A stretch of 64,000 bases of DNA from Otatea glauca (Eukaryota > Streptophyta > Magnoliopsida > Poales > Poaceae): NCBI GenBank assembly GCA_036346275.1, contig CM070723.1, positions 1,364,001 to 1,428,000 of the forward strand. The letters are read 5' to 3'. Positions 9,547-19,515 of this stretch are shown here, piece after piece. How positions within the stretch are numbered: the stretch's first letter is position 1; each line of letters begins with the position of its first letter. The translations under genes and the position numbers were made by a program. The notes beneath the pieces are model-generated. The model had not been told where the DNA came from. It saw only the letters and a list, made by a program, of their open reading frames with translations, and made no database searches.

Positions 9547-10467
9547 GATGCGCCTGAATTTGCACCAGACCCACCTTCTTTCTCAACTCCAGAAATCTGA
9601 CTCTACCGAGTGGCTTTGTCAAAATATCCGCAAGTTGGTTTTCTGAACTCGTATGCTCCACTGTGATCTTCTTCTGATCGACGCATTCTCTTATAAAATG
9701 GTAGCGTGTTTCAATATTTTTGCTTCTATCATGAAGCACAGGATTCTTGCATAAGTTGATTGATGACTTATTATCAATCCTGAGCACGGCACAACTGGGC
9801 TCTTTGTTCAGTAGTTCCCCTATCAACCGTCCAAGCCAAATGCCCTGACAAGCACCAGTTGTCGCTGCAATGTATTCATCTTCACAGGATGAAAGAGCTA
9901 CAATTTTTTGCTTCTGAGACTGCCAACTAACCAGGTTTCCTCCAAGCATAAATAATACTCCAGTTGTGCTTTTGCGATCATCCAAATCCCTGGCCAAATC
10001 ACTATCACTATATCCTACCAAATTAAGAGTCTGATTTCCTTTTTCATACCTACAGCCAACTTCAAGTGTTCCTGACACATAGCGCAGTATATGTTTAACA
10101 GCCTGCATATGCTCAGTAGTTGGAGCCTCCATGAAGCGACTCACATAGCCAACTGAAAATGCCAAATCTGGTCTTGTATTCACTAAATACCTTAGACTCC
10201 CAACTATACTTGTATACAGTGTACTGTCTACAAGCTTACTTGAGCCTTCTTTGCTCAACTTAAGCCGGGCTTCCATTGAGTTTGAGTGGGATTACAACCT
10301 GCCATACCTGACTTTTCAAGTATCTTCATTGCATATGCCGATTGACAAATAGTCACAACATCAGCAGTCTGAACTACTTCTATCCCCAGATAGTAGCTCA
10401 ACAGACCTAGATTGCTCATACTGAATAAGCTTTGCATTTGCTTTTTGAACTTTGCAATCTCAGACAA
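9539..10467 (-). pseudogene. Copia pol: RT C-terminus and RNase H
   Basis: RNase H removes the RNA strand during reverse transcription. Frame 10255-10467 carries the connection region after the RT active site (LGLLSYYLGIEV...). Frame 9539-10276 continues with STLYTSIVGSLRYLVNTRPD, then LVGYSDSDLARDLDDRKST, the DEYIA region and LADILTKPLG near the end. These are standard Copia RNase H landmarks. The two frames overlap with a frameshift near 10265. The last ORF ends just inside the polypurine tract, so the C-terminus looks complete. Confidence 0.9.
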
Positions 10468-11130
10468 TTTAGCTCATGTGATTATGAGATCATCCACATA
10501 TACTCCAACAATCAGCCTTGAATCTCCAGATCCTCTAGTATACACTGCATGATCTGTAGCCGACCTGACAAACTTCAAAGAATTTAGACTGTGTCCGACT
10601 TTGAGTTCCAAGCTCGGGGGCCTGTCACAGTCCATACAACACCTTCTTGAGCTTCAGTACCTTCTCAATTTTCCTCTCATTAACAAAACCTGGAGGTTGA
10701 ACAACATACACTTCTCGAGCTCTCCATTCAGAAAGGCAGATTTGACGTCCATGTCGTGAATTTCCCACCCTTCATGCGCAGCCATTGCAATTAACACACG
10801 CACGGTTTCCATCCTCGCCACTGGTGCAAACACCTCATCAAAATCAACTCCATACTGTTGCACATATCCTTTAGCGACCAACCTGGCCTTGTGCCTCAGT
10901 ACGGTGCCACTGGTATCCCTTTTTACCTTGAACACCCATTTCAACCCAATGGCTCGATGTCCACGCGGCAAATCAGTTAGATGCCAGGTAGAATTACCTT
11001 CAATGGACCCCATTTCTTCGATCATTGTCTTTCGCCAGCAACTTTGTTTCTCAATTTTTGCAAAACTTGCCGATTCTTCTACAGCCACAAGACATTGGTC
11101 ACTATAATCAAAATCAAGAATAGGACCCAT
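10468..11130 (-). pseudogene. Copia pol: reverse transcriptase, broken
   Basis: The 10654-11130 frame holds the RT start (WHLTDLPRGHRAIGLKWVFK, HKARLVAKGY, GVDFDEVFAPVARMETVR, DMDVKSAFLNGELE). Further downstream, LKKVLYGL, QAPRAW and a YMWMIS form of the catalytic YVDD segment can be read only by changing frame several times across 10490-10690, with stop codons between. The polymerase is therefore dead. The motif order is that of Ty1/Copia RT. Confidence 0.88.
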
Positions 11131-11450
11131 GGTGGCGATGGTGTTAGCAATTGTCCGGTAGCGTCGCGGTGCCTCATCAGCCCCCCTGCTTGCATCGCTC
11201 GGCGATGAACAGAATTACACCCCCACGAGTACGTGCGATGCAATCTCCCTCGGCGTGGCAGACTGCATTGGGGATGTTCCCACCTCCAGTTCATCCTCAA
11301 CTCCGAGATCGCAGCTGGCCGGTGAACAAGAGGTCGCAGCCTCAGGCACAAAAGCTATGAAAAACTCTACCGTGAATCCGCTACCTCCTTCCTCCTACTC
11401 TTGATCATTTTCAGGACCACTCCAATCCCAGCTTGCTGCTTCGTCGAACA
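11131..11450 (-). pseudogene. Copia pol linker between integrase and RT
   Basis: No conserved domain is expected or seen here. Read on the minus strand from about 11475 downward, SRDVVFDEAASWDW is the phrase that usually follows the Copia integrase C-terminus. It is followed by a Pro/Ser/Glu-rich stretch with stop codons. Confidence 0.55.
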
Positions 11451-11926
11451 CTACGTCGCGTGACACACAAACACACTGCGACACCAAATCAAACATCCAA
11501 TACTAAGTGAACTCAACCGAAGTGAATTCACCCCCCCCCTCTGATCGGTACAGAGTGTTTTCAATTTTAGTCCTGTTTCTACCTCGACACCGGCCTGGAA
11601 CTGTTTGATCGCCGCTACCACTTGATCCTTCGTTGCCAGTAACCATATCCACATGAAACGGATCATATCATCCACGAGCAGCAAAAAATACTTCTTGCCG
11701 CATGTGGTTGCCGGTGCAATCGGCCCGCAAAGATCTCTGTGCACCAGCTCGAGCGCTGCCTGCGCTTAGTACTTCGCTTCTTTCGCAAACGGTGCTCGGC
11801 GTTGCTTGCCCGTGAGACACCCATCACACAACTGATCAACGTGATCAATCGGAGGAAGCCCGCAAACCATATTGCCTCAATATAGCTGTCATAGCACCTG
11901 GAAATTGAGGTGGCCGTAGCGGGCAT
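11451..11926 (-). pseudogene. Copia pol: integrase, internally deleted
   Basis: Visible pieces are the CDGCLTGKQRR zinc-region phrase, then LVHRDLCGPI and KKYFLLLVDDM around the first catalytic Asp, and LCTDQRGG around the second. An in-frame TAA lies at 11766-11768. Just after the second Asp (about 11520) the reading jumps to the sequence that normally follows the integrase C-terminus. The Glu of the DDE triad and the rest of the core are missing. This looks like a deletion, not simple frame decay. Confidence 0.82.
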
Positions 11927-12617
11927 GCCACCGCCATGCCTCTTCGCTGCACGACATTGCCAGACACACCAGTTTCACCAGAGTAAGGTGAAGGTGATAA
12001 AGTCGACTGATACTACGGGACACCTTTGCAAGCAATGTGTGGTGCTGGTCACGAATGGAGAGGATCCCATCCTCGATGTGCACCTTCAATTTTTGTTCAT
12101 CCAATTGCCCGACGCTCATAATGTTATTGCGGAGCCTGGGGATGTAGTAGACAGCCTCCAGTGCACGGTGCTCGCCGTTCTTGCACACATAGAGCACGAT
12201 GTCACGCCCGCAAATGTCCACCAGAGAGTTGTCGCCGAACTTTACCTTCCCGGAGATGTTGGTGTCGAGCTCGGCGAAGGCTGCCTTTGTGCCAGTCATG
12301 TGATTCGTCGCCCTTGTGTCCAGGTACCAAGTGTCGAAGACAATGTCATCTTCACCTTCTCGAAGATCCATCTCCTTCACCTCTGTTTCATTGAGATGCA
12401 CTTGCTCAGTAGCAGGTGTTCGACCAAGCGTCGCTACATCGGCCGTGGAGAGCACACTGACTTTCGCCATGAGCAGGGTAGGTTCCTCCTCGGATTGCGT
12501 CAGATTCACCCCCTCCTTACGCTCACGACGTGGCTTGCGGCACTCTTTCGCAAAATGCCCATAATTGTTGCAATTAAAGCACATTATTCTTGAACGATCG
12601 TTTGTGCCGCCGCCCAT
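11889..12617 (-). pseudogene. Copia gag zinc knuckle, protease and GAG-pre-integrase domain
   Basis: Residues 13-26 form a perfect CX2CX4HX4C nucleic-acid-binding knuckle (CFNCNNYGHFAKEC). About residues 96-106 carry the aspartic protease site, read here as WYLDTRATNHM where DTGATNHM or DSGATNHM is usual. The Gly-to-Arg change should kill the protease. WRWHARYGHLNF near the C-terminus is the GAG-pre-integrase signature. The frame is continuous with the integrase region only through a stop. Confidence 0.9.
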
Positions 12618-13304
12618 CGCTACTTCCTTGCCATCGCGGCCCTTCTGGGGTCCAGAATTCTTCGAACGCCAGTGGCTCTTTCGCTAAGAGGCTCCTCCCG
12701 CGTTCTTGTTGCAGCTCGAGGAACCCTTCTAGTCCCTCAGCTTCAATCGCGCTATCCACTCCTCTGTGAGAAGGAGTTGCCCAGTAGCGTTCTCGCCACC
12801 GGCGCCGTCGTCACCACCGTATCGTTCATCCACGGAAGACAAATGACCGACTAGCTCTTCCATCATCATGGTCTTCAGATTGAGCAGCTGCTCGATGGCG
12901 ATCGCGACCTGCCGGTACCGCGAGGGGACGACGCGAAGCAGCTTCTTGATGACTTGTTCATCTTTAATCGCTCCTCCCATGTCACGGATGTCGTTGACGA
13001 GGCCGGTGATTCGCATCCCGAAATCCTCAACGGACTCCCCGTCCTTGAAACAGATGGACTCGAACTTGTGGCGGAGTGCTTGCTGCCTCGCCTCGTGCAC
13101 ACGATCGACACCAACTCGCATCGTCTTGACAGCCTCCCAAGCCGCCTTTGCAGTATCCTTCGTCGCAAAAGACCTTAACATCTCTCGCGGTACAGCCTTA
13201 AGGATGGCCTCCAACACCGTCCAATCCTCCTTGAACTCGGCATTGCCCAGATCAATCGCGCCCCAGACGCCCTGGGCCTGCAAATTCACATGCATCAACA
13301 GCGC
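12618..13304 (-). pseudogene. Copia gag, C-terminal two thirds
   Basis: The frame in 12729-13304 starts within ALLMHVNLQAQGVWGAID and continues through AAWEAVKTMRVGVDRV and KFESICFKDGESVEDFGMRI, the standard Copia Gag (UBN2-type) layout. It is joined to its N-terminus at 16269-16422 across a solo LTR. The duplicated CCAAT sits exactly at the break. A frame change follows near 12730, before the zinc knuckle. Confidence 0.88.
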
Positions 13305-13309
13305 CCAAT

Positions 13310-16263
13310 TGTCGGGACCGGATCTCCAAATCCGAACCCTCTGTGTATAACCTGCGCTAGTCCAGGAAAAGCTAGCACACACAGTGGAAACAGTGATGAC
13401 AACACATCCATATCACGAATCAAATAATATTAATTAAGCAAAAGAGTATTAGCCTTATGGCCAATTATTACAAATAAGCAGCATCATAGCATGAGTTCAA
13501 TAAGAAACAGCGGAAACGAAATAACAAAAGCAAAGTAAGCCCATCCATTTGCCCAACAGGCAATCGACTGGGGTTCGCGTCCTAGCATTCCGGATCGCCT
13601 TCATCATAACCACAAGCGTAGAAATCGTAGCCACCTTCAGCTTCTACGAACTCTTCTGTGGAAGGTTGGGGATGTTGCAAGGGTGAGCACAGAATGTACT
13701 CCGCAAGTCTTGGAAACATAATGCATGATAACTATATGCAAGGCTAAACAATTGAAGGCATAATATGGCTCTTTTAGCATAAAGCAAAGTTTAATCTTGT
13801 AAATACCAATAGTAATTTCACAAAGCATCATTTGATCAAAATGTAATTGTATAGTAATTGAATTTGATATGACAATTAAAGCAGGTTCTAGCTACCTGAC
13901 TGGCTCCATCCGCCAAACCATAACTCGAGAGTTCCATCTGCTCACGGATTCCCAAAACAACCATTTTCCTTTAAAACAAAACCATGAAATCTACAATGTG
14001 CAAGCGTACCTACTTTGCCCTTGGCCAGTGAGGCACGACTACTTAAGTAGTTTTAACTCTGCAGAGTGTGTACACTTTACCCATAAGACATGATCGACTC
14101 TTGTTGCCATGCAATTAACACACTTCCTTTGGTGTGTCGGCGGAGAGATCATGACAAGGCCTTTACAAATGCACAACCCCACTATTAACCTCGCCCGCTA
14201 AGGTTTCACCGCTGTGAGGGTTCTAGCTGCCAGAACAGAAGCCCCCTCTTGCGCCTGCCAACATCTGGCACTCACCAACTGGCGTAGCTAATAATGAGAC
14301 GCATAAATTATTTAGCCAGGTCGTACCCATATAGACTTGTGGTTGTACGGTAGTGCTCTGTCCATGGTAACACACGCTTCGGTCCTTAATTGACTAGGAC
14401 GGAACATTCACATACCAAGGTCTCGTGCTTTCTGCACCAGCCAAACATCCATCCGCCCCGGTCTAAACCATTTCCACTTTATTTTACTTCAATCACAGCA
14501 GCAACACCAATTGCCGCGATTTCACAAATAAGTTTAAACAACAATTGAAATGATTCCCATCTGGCACAATCTGAAAAAGCGTTTAAAATTTGGACTAAGC
14601 AATTCTACCGTTCCATGCTAATCTACTGGATATCACCAAATAAAACAGCTAGTATATATCATCTAGAGTGTCAAAGGTTCGACATGATCAATACCAATGA
14701 GGGGATAACAAACTAGAATTAACTAAACCTTAAGACTACATTTAAAGTACTTTGCATAAAAGTAAGCATGCATAATTTAAAAACAACATAGCATTTTCAT
14801 AAAATTTGGGATCAACATGTTAAAGGAAGACTTGCCTTCGTTGCTTCCTGCTGGATCTACCTCTGACTGTTGATTTGCTTGAGCTTCGACTGCGTCGTCT
14901 ACACGCGAAACGAGAGCAAATAAACAAAACAAATTCAAATAAAATTCAAAAATTGAAAATAATGGTACTGGAAGATAGATCTTGAATTTAGATGAATTTA
15001 GAAATTTGAATCACTGGAATCGGGCTCGAGCGAAGGAGAGCGGGCTCTGGAAGATTCGGTCGGAAAAATCGAGAAAAGCAGAGAGCGACACGTGGCAACA
15101 CGTGATTGGTTGGATTTTCGGGTTTTGGAAAATCGAAAAGGAAAAAGAAATACCGCGACACGTGGGGCCCACATGTCGGTGGCTCGATCCTGATGGTGAG
15201 TCCACCGGAGAGGAAGATCTTGGCGTGGCGAACCATCGCGATCTGGCACCACGCGGCGGGCTAGGGTGACGTGGCACGACACGCGGCGACCACGCAGCCG
15301 CCGACTTGCGCGGCGCTGGAGCCGAGGCGGCGTGACGGGACGCCGTGCGAAAAACGAGGCGCGTGGCGCTAACCGGCGGAAGGTGAGGCGACGTGGCGCC
15401 GAGGGTGGCGGCCACGCGGCCCGACGAGGCGCCGGTGCACGGTAACGCGAGTGGCTCGGCGGCGGCGCGAACCGCGGGCCGAAGAAGATGGCGTGGCTGC
15501 GCCAAAAATGCGACGAGGCGATCGGATCTGGGGCAAAAGGAAAAGGGCGTCGCGGTGAACTCGGCGCGACCAACAATGGCGCGGGGCTCATCGACTACGA
15601 CAAGCGGCGGCGAGAAGCTCACGGGCACGGCGGAGAGCCGGCGAGTCGTCGCGAAGATGGCGGCACCTTAGGCGGCGAAGGAGCAGCGAGACCTTGTGGA
15701 CGAAAGGAACCTCGGAGGCGCGGCTCATAAATAAAGTCCCGGGGCGTCTGCGCGGCGCGGGCGCCAGCAGCGCGAGGCAGCTAGGGTTTGGTGCTGGCGG
15801 GCGCGCGCGGCGGCGACGGGTCGCATCGCAACCACACGCTGCGCAGCATCGGACGACGGATCGCGGCGGCCAATTTGGTGGAGTGCTGCCGCGAGTCGGG
15901 CCGCCAGCGAGAGATGGGCGGGTGAAGCGAGCCAAGCGGAGCGAGCGTGCGTGGAAAAAAAACGGGCGTGAAGATTCGGCCCGCGGAGATTTTAGAAAAT
16001 AAAACATTTTCCGATTTAATAAAATCTCAGAAATTCAAATATAAGCAAATAAATTCAGAAAAATCTCGAAAAATACAAAACAATTCCTTGCAGCATAATG
16101 AACCCAACTAAAACTAAAAATATTTTGTTTGATGGATATATTAGCCAAATTAAATCCTTTTATAAATAGAAAATTCATATTAAGCTGAAATTAATTCAAG
16201 AAAAATGCAAATGGTTCATTTTCAAATTTAAACATTCCAAAACTCCAATTTTGGGATGTTACA
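13310..16263 (-). mobile_element. solo LTR of a Ty3/Gypsy-type element, inserted in Copia gag
   Basis: On the minus strand the block starts TGTAACATCCC and ends …GGTCCCGACA, and it is flanked by CCAAT on both sides (13305-13309 and 16264-16268). It is 2.95 kb, with no internal domain and no second LTR copy. An LTR-LTR recombination that left one LTR explains this. The TGTAACATCC start and a conserved internal module (14016-14140) link it to the LTRs of elements A and B. The region 15000-16000 is very GC-rich with long spurious frames on both strands. The remainder is AT-rich. Confidence 0.85.
14016..14140. promoter_or_regulatory. conserved LTR module (hairpins and palindromes), solo LTR copy
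   Basis: In order: TGCC/GGCA arms (14016-14019, 14032-14035); a perfect 14-bp palindrome ACTACTTAAGTAGT (14038-14051); a perfect palindrome CTCTGCAGAG (14057-14066); GTGTACACTTTACCCA; ATGATC; and ACACACttcctttgGTGTGTCGG near 14118-14140. The same order, with different palindrome sequences, occurs in the LTRs of elements A and B. The function is unknown. Confidence 0.6.
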
Positions 16264-16268
16264 CCAAT

Positions 16269-16422
16269 CGGTGTGATTGGTTCTAATTAGCATGAGGTAG
16301 CGCATTGGCACGCCGAAGTCCCTCACCATCTGCTGCAGGACGATTGGGAGATTTGTGTCGTCTGCGCCGTTCCCTGCCTCGTTGCCGTTGCCTCCAGTGC
16401 CGCCTCGCCGCCCTGGCGGCAT
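16269..16422 (-). pseudogene. Copia gag N-terminus
   Basis: The frame begins MPPGRRGGTGGNGNEAGNGA and reaches MRYLMLIRTNHTDW, where the solo LTR starts. The Gly/Asn-rich start, then a 'W' preceding the ALLMxVxLQA segment, is the normal N-terminus of plant Copia Gag. The remainder continues at 13304 and below. Confidence 0.8.
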
Positions 16423-16470
16423 GTTCCTCGAACCGTTGTATCAAGACATCATCGTAGGATCGGAGCACCG

Positions 16471-16483
16471 CTCTGAGAGCAAT
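16471..16483 (-). other. Copia primer-binding site (degenerate)
   Basis: On the minus strand the bases after the 5' LTR read ATTGCTCTCAGAGC. The usual plant initiator-Met site is ATTGGTATCAGAGC. The match is partial, but the position is right. Confidence 0.6.
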
Positions 16484-16890
16484 TGTTAGAAAAATCGACA
16501 ACGATAATACAGAAGGAAAACAAAGTTTGCGCTGCCCAAACTTCTGCAGCTTTTCTTGTGTTTTTCTTTCCAATTTATACTCTCCACAAAGGAGATAGAA
16601 ATTTACATAAAAACCGGTCAAAAATCAAGAGATTATCTCGACTACTAAAAATAACTAAATATTCAAGTCTAACTGAATTTCGGTACTCCGGACTATTTTC
16701 ATAGACTTCAAATATGTAGAAACAAGAGAGACTAAAATGAAACAACTGAAGAAAACAGAAAAAGAAGAAAACTGTCTATAATGAATATCAAAAGTCTTAG
16801 AAGACACTTTCCAACCGTCTATGATGACTTTACTTTAGTAAAGTGTCTCTGATGACATATACTCCAACTAGATTACATCTTCTGTCAACA
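16484..16890 (-). repeat. Copia 5' LTR
   Basis: Upstream LTR of the minus-strand Copia element, partner of 9129-9529, with TGTTAG and CAACA ends. It differs from its partner by many substitutions and a few indels. Confidence 0.9.
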
Positions 16891-17565
16891 CAGCCGCTGT
16901 CTCCAGCAGTCCAGCTAGATCCGGCTGTGCCTAGCTGCTCCAGCCTCCCGCTGAACACTGTCCAGGTTTCCTCTTTCCAAATCTGCACGCACGCACGCAC
17001 CAAGATCCAGATTCAACTAATTTTTGCACAATAATTGCTTCTTCCCTAGACTTGGGTGGAATCACGGGCAGGAATCAGGCCATGCGAGAACAACAGGCCC
17101 AATCCAACTCTTCTTGTTGCCAAGGTTACTGATTTGGTTCGCCGCAGCTTGCTGTCGAGTTGGTGATGCAGCCGCTGGTCGTCGTGTGTTCTTTTCTTGG
17201 GCATCGATTGGTTCAGATCTCTTTGTTTTTTTAGTTGTTTAGCTGTGAATCTTGTGATGTATACTGATGTATAAGGATTAGTTCAGAGGATTAGGATTTG
17301 GTTTCTAGGTTACTGAATAGAACTGGTTTCAATGGTTCTGTACAAGGGTTGGTTCAAATGGTAGGACGTTAAAGAAGAGAGGAAGAAGAAGGGCATTTTG
17401 GTCTTTTCATGGATCTATTAACATTCTGTTGACAGGAGATGGACGGCAGTGGCAGTAAAGGGGTTCAAATTGAACTCTGATGGTATATAAGGAAAATCAA
17501 TTTTTTTTTTCAAGTGGCATATCAAGGAAGTGGCTTACTTCCGGTGCCAAATCAGGAATTTTCTC

Positions 17566-17956
17566 TCGAATATATTCCTTTGGTATATTTCGCAAGCGAG
17601 ATCAACTTTTAGGATGTAGACTCCTTGACTTGCACGCAGGTAAAACAGCAAAAGTTTAAATTTTCTCTTGATTATTCGAGACCTGATCGCAATTCTGCCT
17701 TCACTATTATTGTATGGCATGCGTGTATATACGTGTGTTCCTTAATCCTTATCCTGATCATATATAATAACTTTGAGTACTCTAGTATGTAGTCGGCGCG
17801 TGATCTCCAATTCTCCACAGAAAACTGTCATGTTAAGAGATCCAAGTAAAAAAAATCACCTTCTCAGCCATTGGAACTACGCGCAGTGTACTATTAGTAC
17901 CGCTTCTTACTAGCATTCTGAAAAGTTAGCAACCTACCGATTTCTCACTCATCTAA
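17566..17956. other. intergenic DNA, nothing recognised
   Basis: AT-rich sequence to the right of the Mutator-like element with no protein motif, repeat or RNA gene that I can support. Confidence 0.5.
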
Positions 17957-18006
17957 TATACATACATACATACATACATACATACATACATACATACATA
18001 CATACA

Positions 18007-18038
<32 letters not shown>

Positions 18039-18085
18039 CATACATATACATATACATATACATATATATACATATATATATATAT
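17957..18085. repeat. microsatellite (CATA)n grading into (TA)n
   Basis: About twenty consecutive 'cata' units (17957-18035) pass into mixed 'catata' and 'tata' repeats to about 18085. The minus strand is open across it only because the repeat has no stop in that frame (a Tyr/Val/Cys/Met series). It is not a gene. Confidence 0.95.
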
Positions 18086-18314
18086 ACATATACATACACC
18101 CGAGAACATACCACATAGTCACAATCCGGGGAATTTTCGGCTGCAAAACATTGGGTGCATGTGTAAAATTCTCACATCACGAATGCACGGTGGCAGCCCA
18201 AAATTAAGATACAAGTAGTAAAGTATGGAGTACAGTTCCATGATATATATATACATCTTATACTCCTAGTAGGAACACGAGATTCTAGCTGGCCAACCGC
18301 CTTCATTATTCGTA

Positions 18315-18571
18315 CTCTCTTTCGTCACAAATAGTTATCATTTTAGACATATGTACAACTAAACTTTCAAAATTTTGATTATCAATATATTTTTAAATAT
18401 TTAAATTGGATATATGAAAATCATATGTGTAGATTTATCTTGAAAAGTATTTTCATAATATTACAATTTTATTGAGTTTTATAAATATATTAAATAAAAA
18501 TTAGTAGTCAAAGCTGTGTTTTGGAGACCTTGTCAATATCTAAGACGATAACTATTTATGACCGGATAGAG
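18315..18571. mobile_element. Stowaway-type MITE (Tc1/mariner)
   Basis: The left end CTCTCTTTCGTCACAAATAG and the reverse complement of the right end (CTCTATCCGGTCATAAATAG) form a TIR that continues to 'ttatcattttaga', about 33 bp. The dinucleotide TA flanks both sides (18313-18314, 18572-18573). The start CTC and an A/T-rich interior of 257 bp fit Stowaway. There is no coding capacity. Confidence 0.85.
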
Positions 18572-18573
18572 TA

Positions 18574-19515
18574 CATTGCGGTTTCGCAACTCGGTGGATC
18601 GAATTGGAAACCACCGCACCTGCTATATTCCGCGATAGTTGCCGCTGCAGGGTCCTTGACTACACATAGACAACCATATGCAGTGTATTTGCCCTTTAGA
18701 GATAGCATGTATAATAGTAGAGACGACTAATATCCGTAGACCCTTCCATGTCATCTAAAAATAAAACTAAAGATAATTTCTATAATAGATGACATATTAA
18801 AGTTGTCTCTATGAGATTCTATAATCTTTTAATTATAGTATGAAAAAGTGTATTAACATACAATAGCTGACGTAATGGAGTTTTATGATATTTATATAAT
18901 CATCTCTTCACGAAGAGACAGCTATACTCTCTCTCCTCCTTCTCTCTCTTCTATATCAACAAAAATCTTATATGATAAAATATATAGACAGTTAACATCA
19001 CAACATTGCATATGCCTTATAATTAAGTTTGGAAGTGAGTTGATGCAGTAACTACCACGACATCATCGTTTCGAGCCCGCATGCAACAAAAGGCTAGCGT
19101 GTCTACGTGGACACGAGGGCGAGTATTGTTCCTTGGCTTCCCTGTTACCTGGTGTGTGGTAGCGCATGGCCCAAAACCACCAACCCTAAGTATGTATTGC
19201 CCCAAAACGTGGGCGAGATTGGGCCGTGGACACCATTTAGAGTCCTTTCACGTATGGCAGAAGAGGGAAGGTGGCCCATCAATGCTCGAGTCAAGACTCG
19301 GCGCTAATGTTTACCAAATTTAGAGGTATGTGTAATATATACATAGGAAGCTTTTTTTCGTACTCCTATGAGTACATACTCATGGAACTCACTTTGAAGT
19401 ATCTTATAATCAGTATTAGAGTATACGCAAAAGGATAAAGAGGTATAACAACGTCATTTAAACGGTATATTAGAGGTGGGAGTACGTACACCCAGGAGTA
19501 TGGAATCATTTTCAT
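18574..19515. other. intergenic DNA with one strong palindrome
   Basis: No gene is seen. ATGTCATCTA (18748-18757) and TAGATGACAT (18786-18795) form a perfect 10-bp inverted repeat with a 28-bp A/T-rich loop, perhaps the core of an old MITE whose ends I could not fix. A CT-rich tract lies at about 18925-18955. Confidence 0.45.

Larger units (their letters stand above)
9129..16890 (-). mobile_element. Ty1/Copia LTR retrotransposon (degenerate), minus strand
   Basis: Two LTRs of about 400 bp start TGTTAG and end CAACA (9129-9529 and 16484-16890). Both are flanked by the 5-bp duplication CAGCC (9124-9128 and 16891-16895). Read on the minus strand, the order is primer-binding site, gag, zinc knuckle, protease, integrase, RT, RNase H, polypurine tract. 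Integrase preceding RT defines Copia. The LTRs differ visibly (on the order of one base in ten over their first 150 bases), so the insertion is old. The gag gene is interrupted by a solo LTR, and pol has stops, frameshifts and an integrase deletion. The element cannot be autonomous. Confidence 0.93.
8587..17565. mobile_element. Mutator-like element (MULE), non-autonomous, split by a Copia insertion
   Basis: The left end GAGAAAATTC and following bases align with the reverse complement of the right end (…GAATTTTCTC at 17556-17565) over at least 55 bp, and more weakly to about 180 bp. The flanking 9-mers are TTGAATATT (8578-8586) and TCGAATATA (17566-17574). They match at 7 of 9 positions, as expected for an old Mutator TSD. 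Outside the Copia insertion only about 1.2 kb belongs to the element. That remainder is CT-rich and Pro/Ser-rich in translation (8860-9128, 16891-17050) and AT-richer to the right. It contains no recognisable transposase, and could include captured host sequence that I cannot name. Confidence 0.6.

Noticed and set aside
11910..12593. 227-residue plus-strand frame
   Set aside because: Antisense shadow of the Copia gag-protease region, which has clear motifs on the minus strand.
15011..16007. Long frames in the GC-rich part of the solo LTR
   Set aside because: Overlapping frames on both strands, no protein motif; explained by GC content.
17949..18146. Open frame with Tyr-Val-Cys-Met repeats on the minus strand
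   Set aside because: It is the translation of the (CATA)n microsatellite. No gene context.
18700..18960. Possible second MITE around the 18748-18795 palindrome
   Set aside because: The candidate end motifs (agagacgact, agagacagct) are in direct, not inverted, orientation, and no TSD was found.
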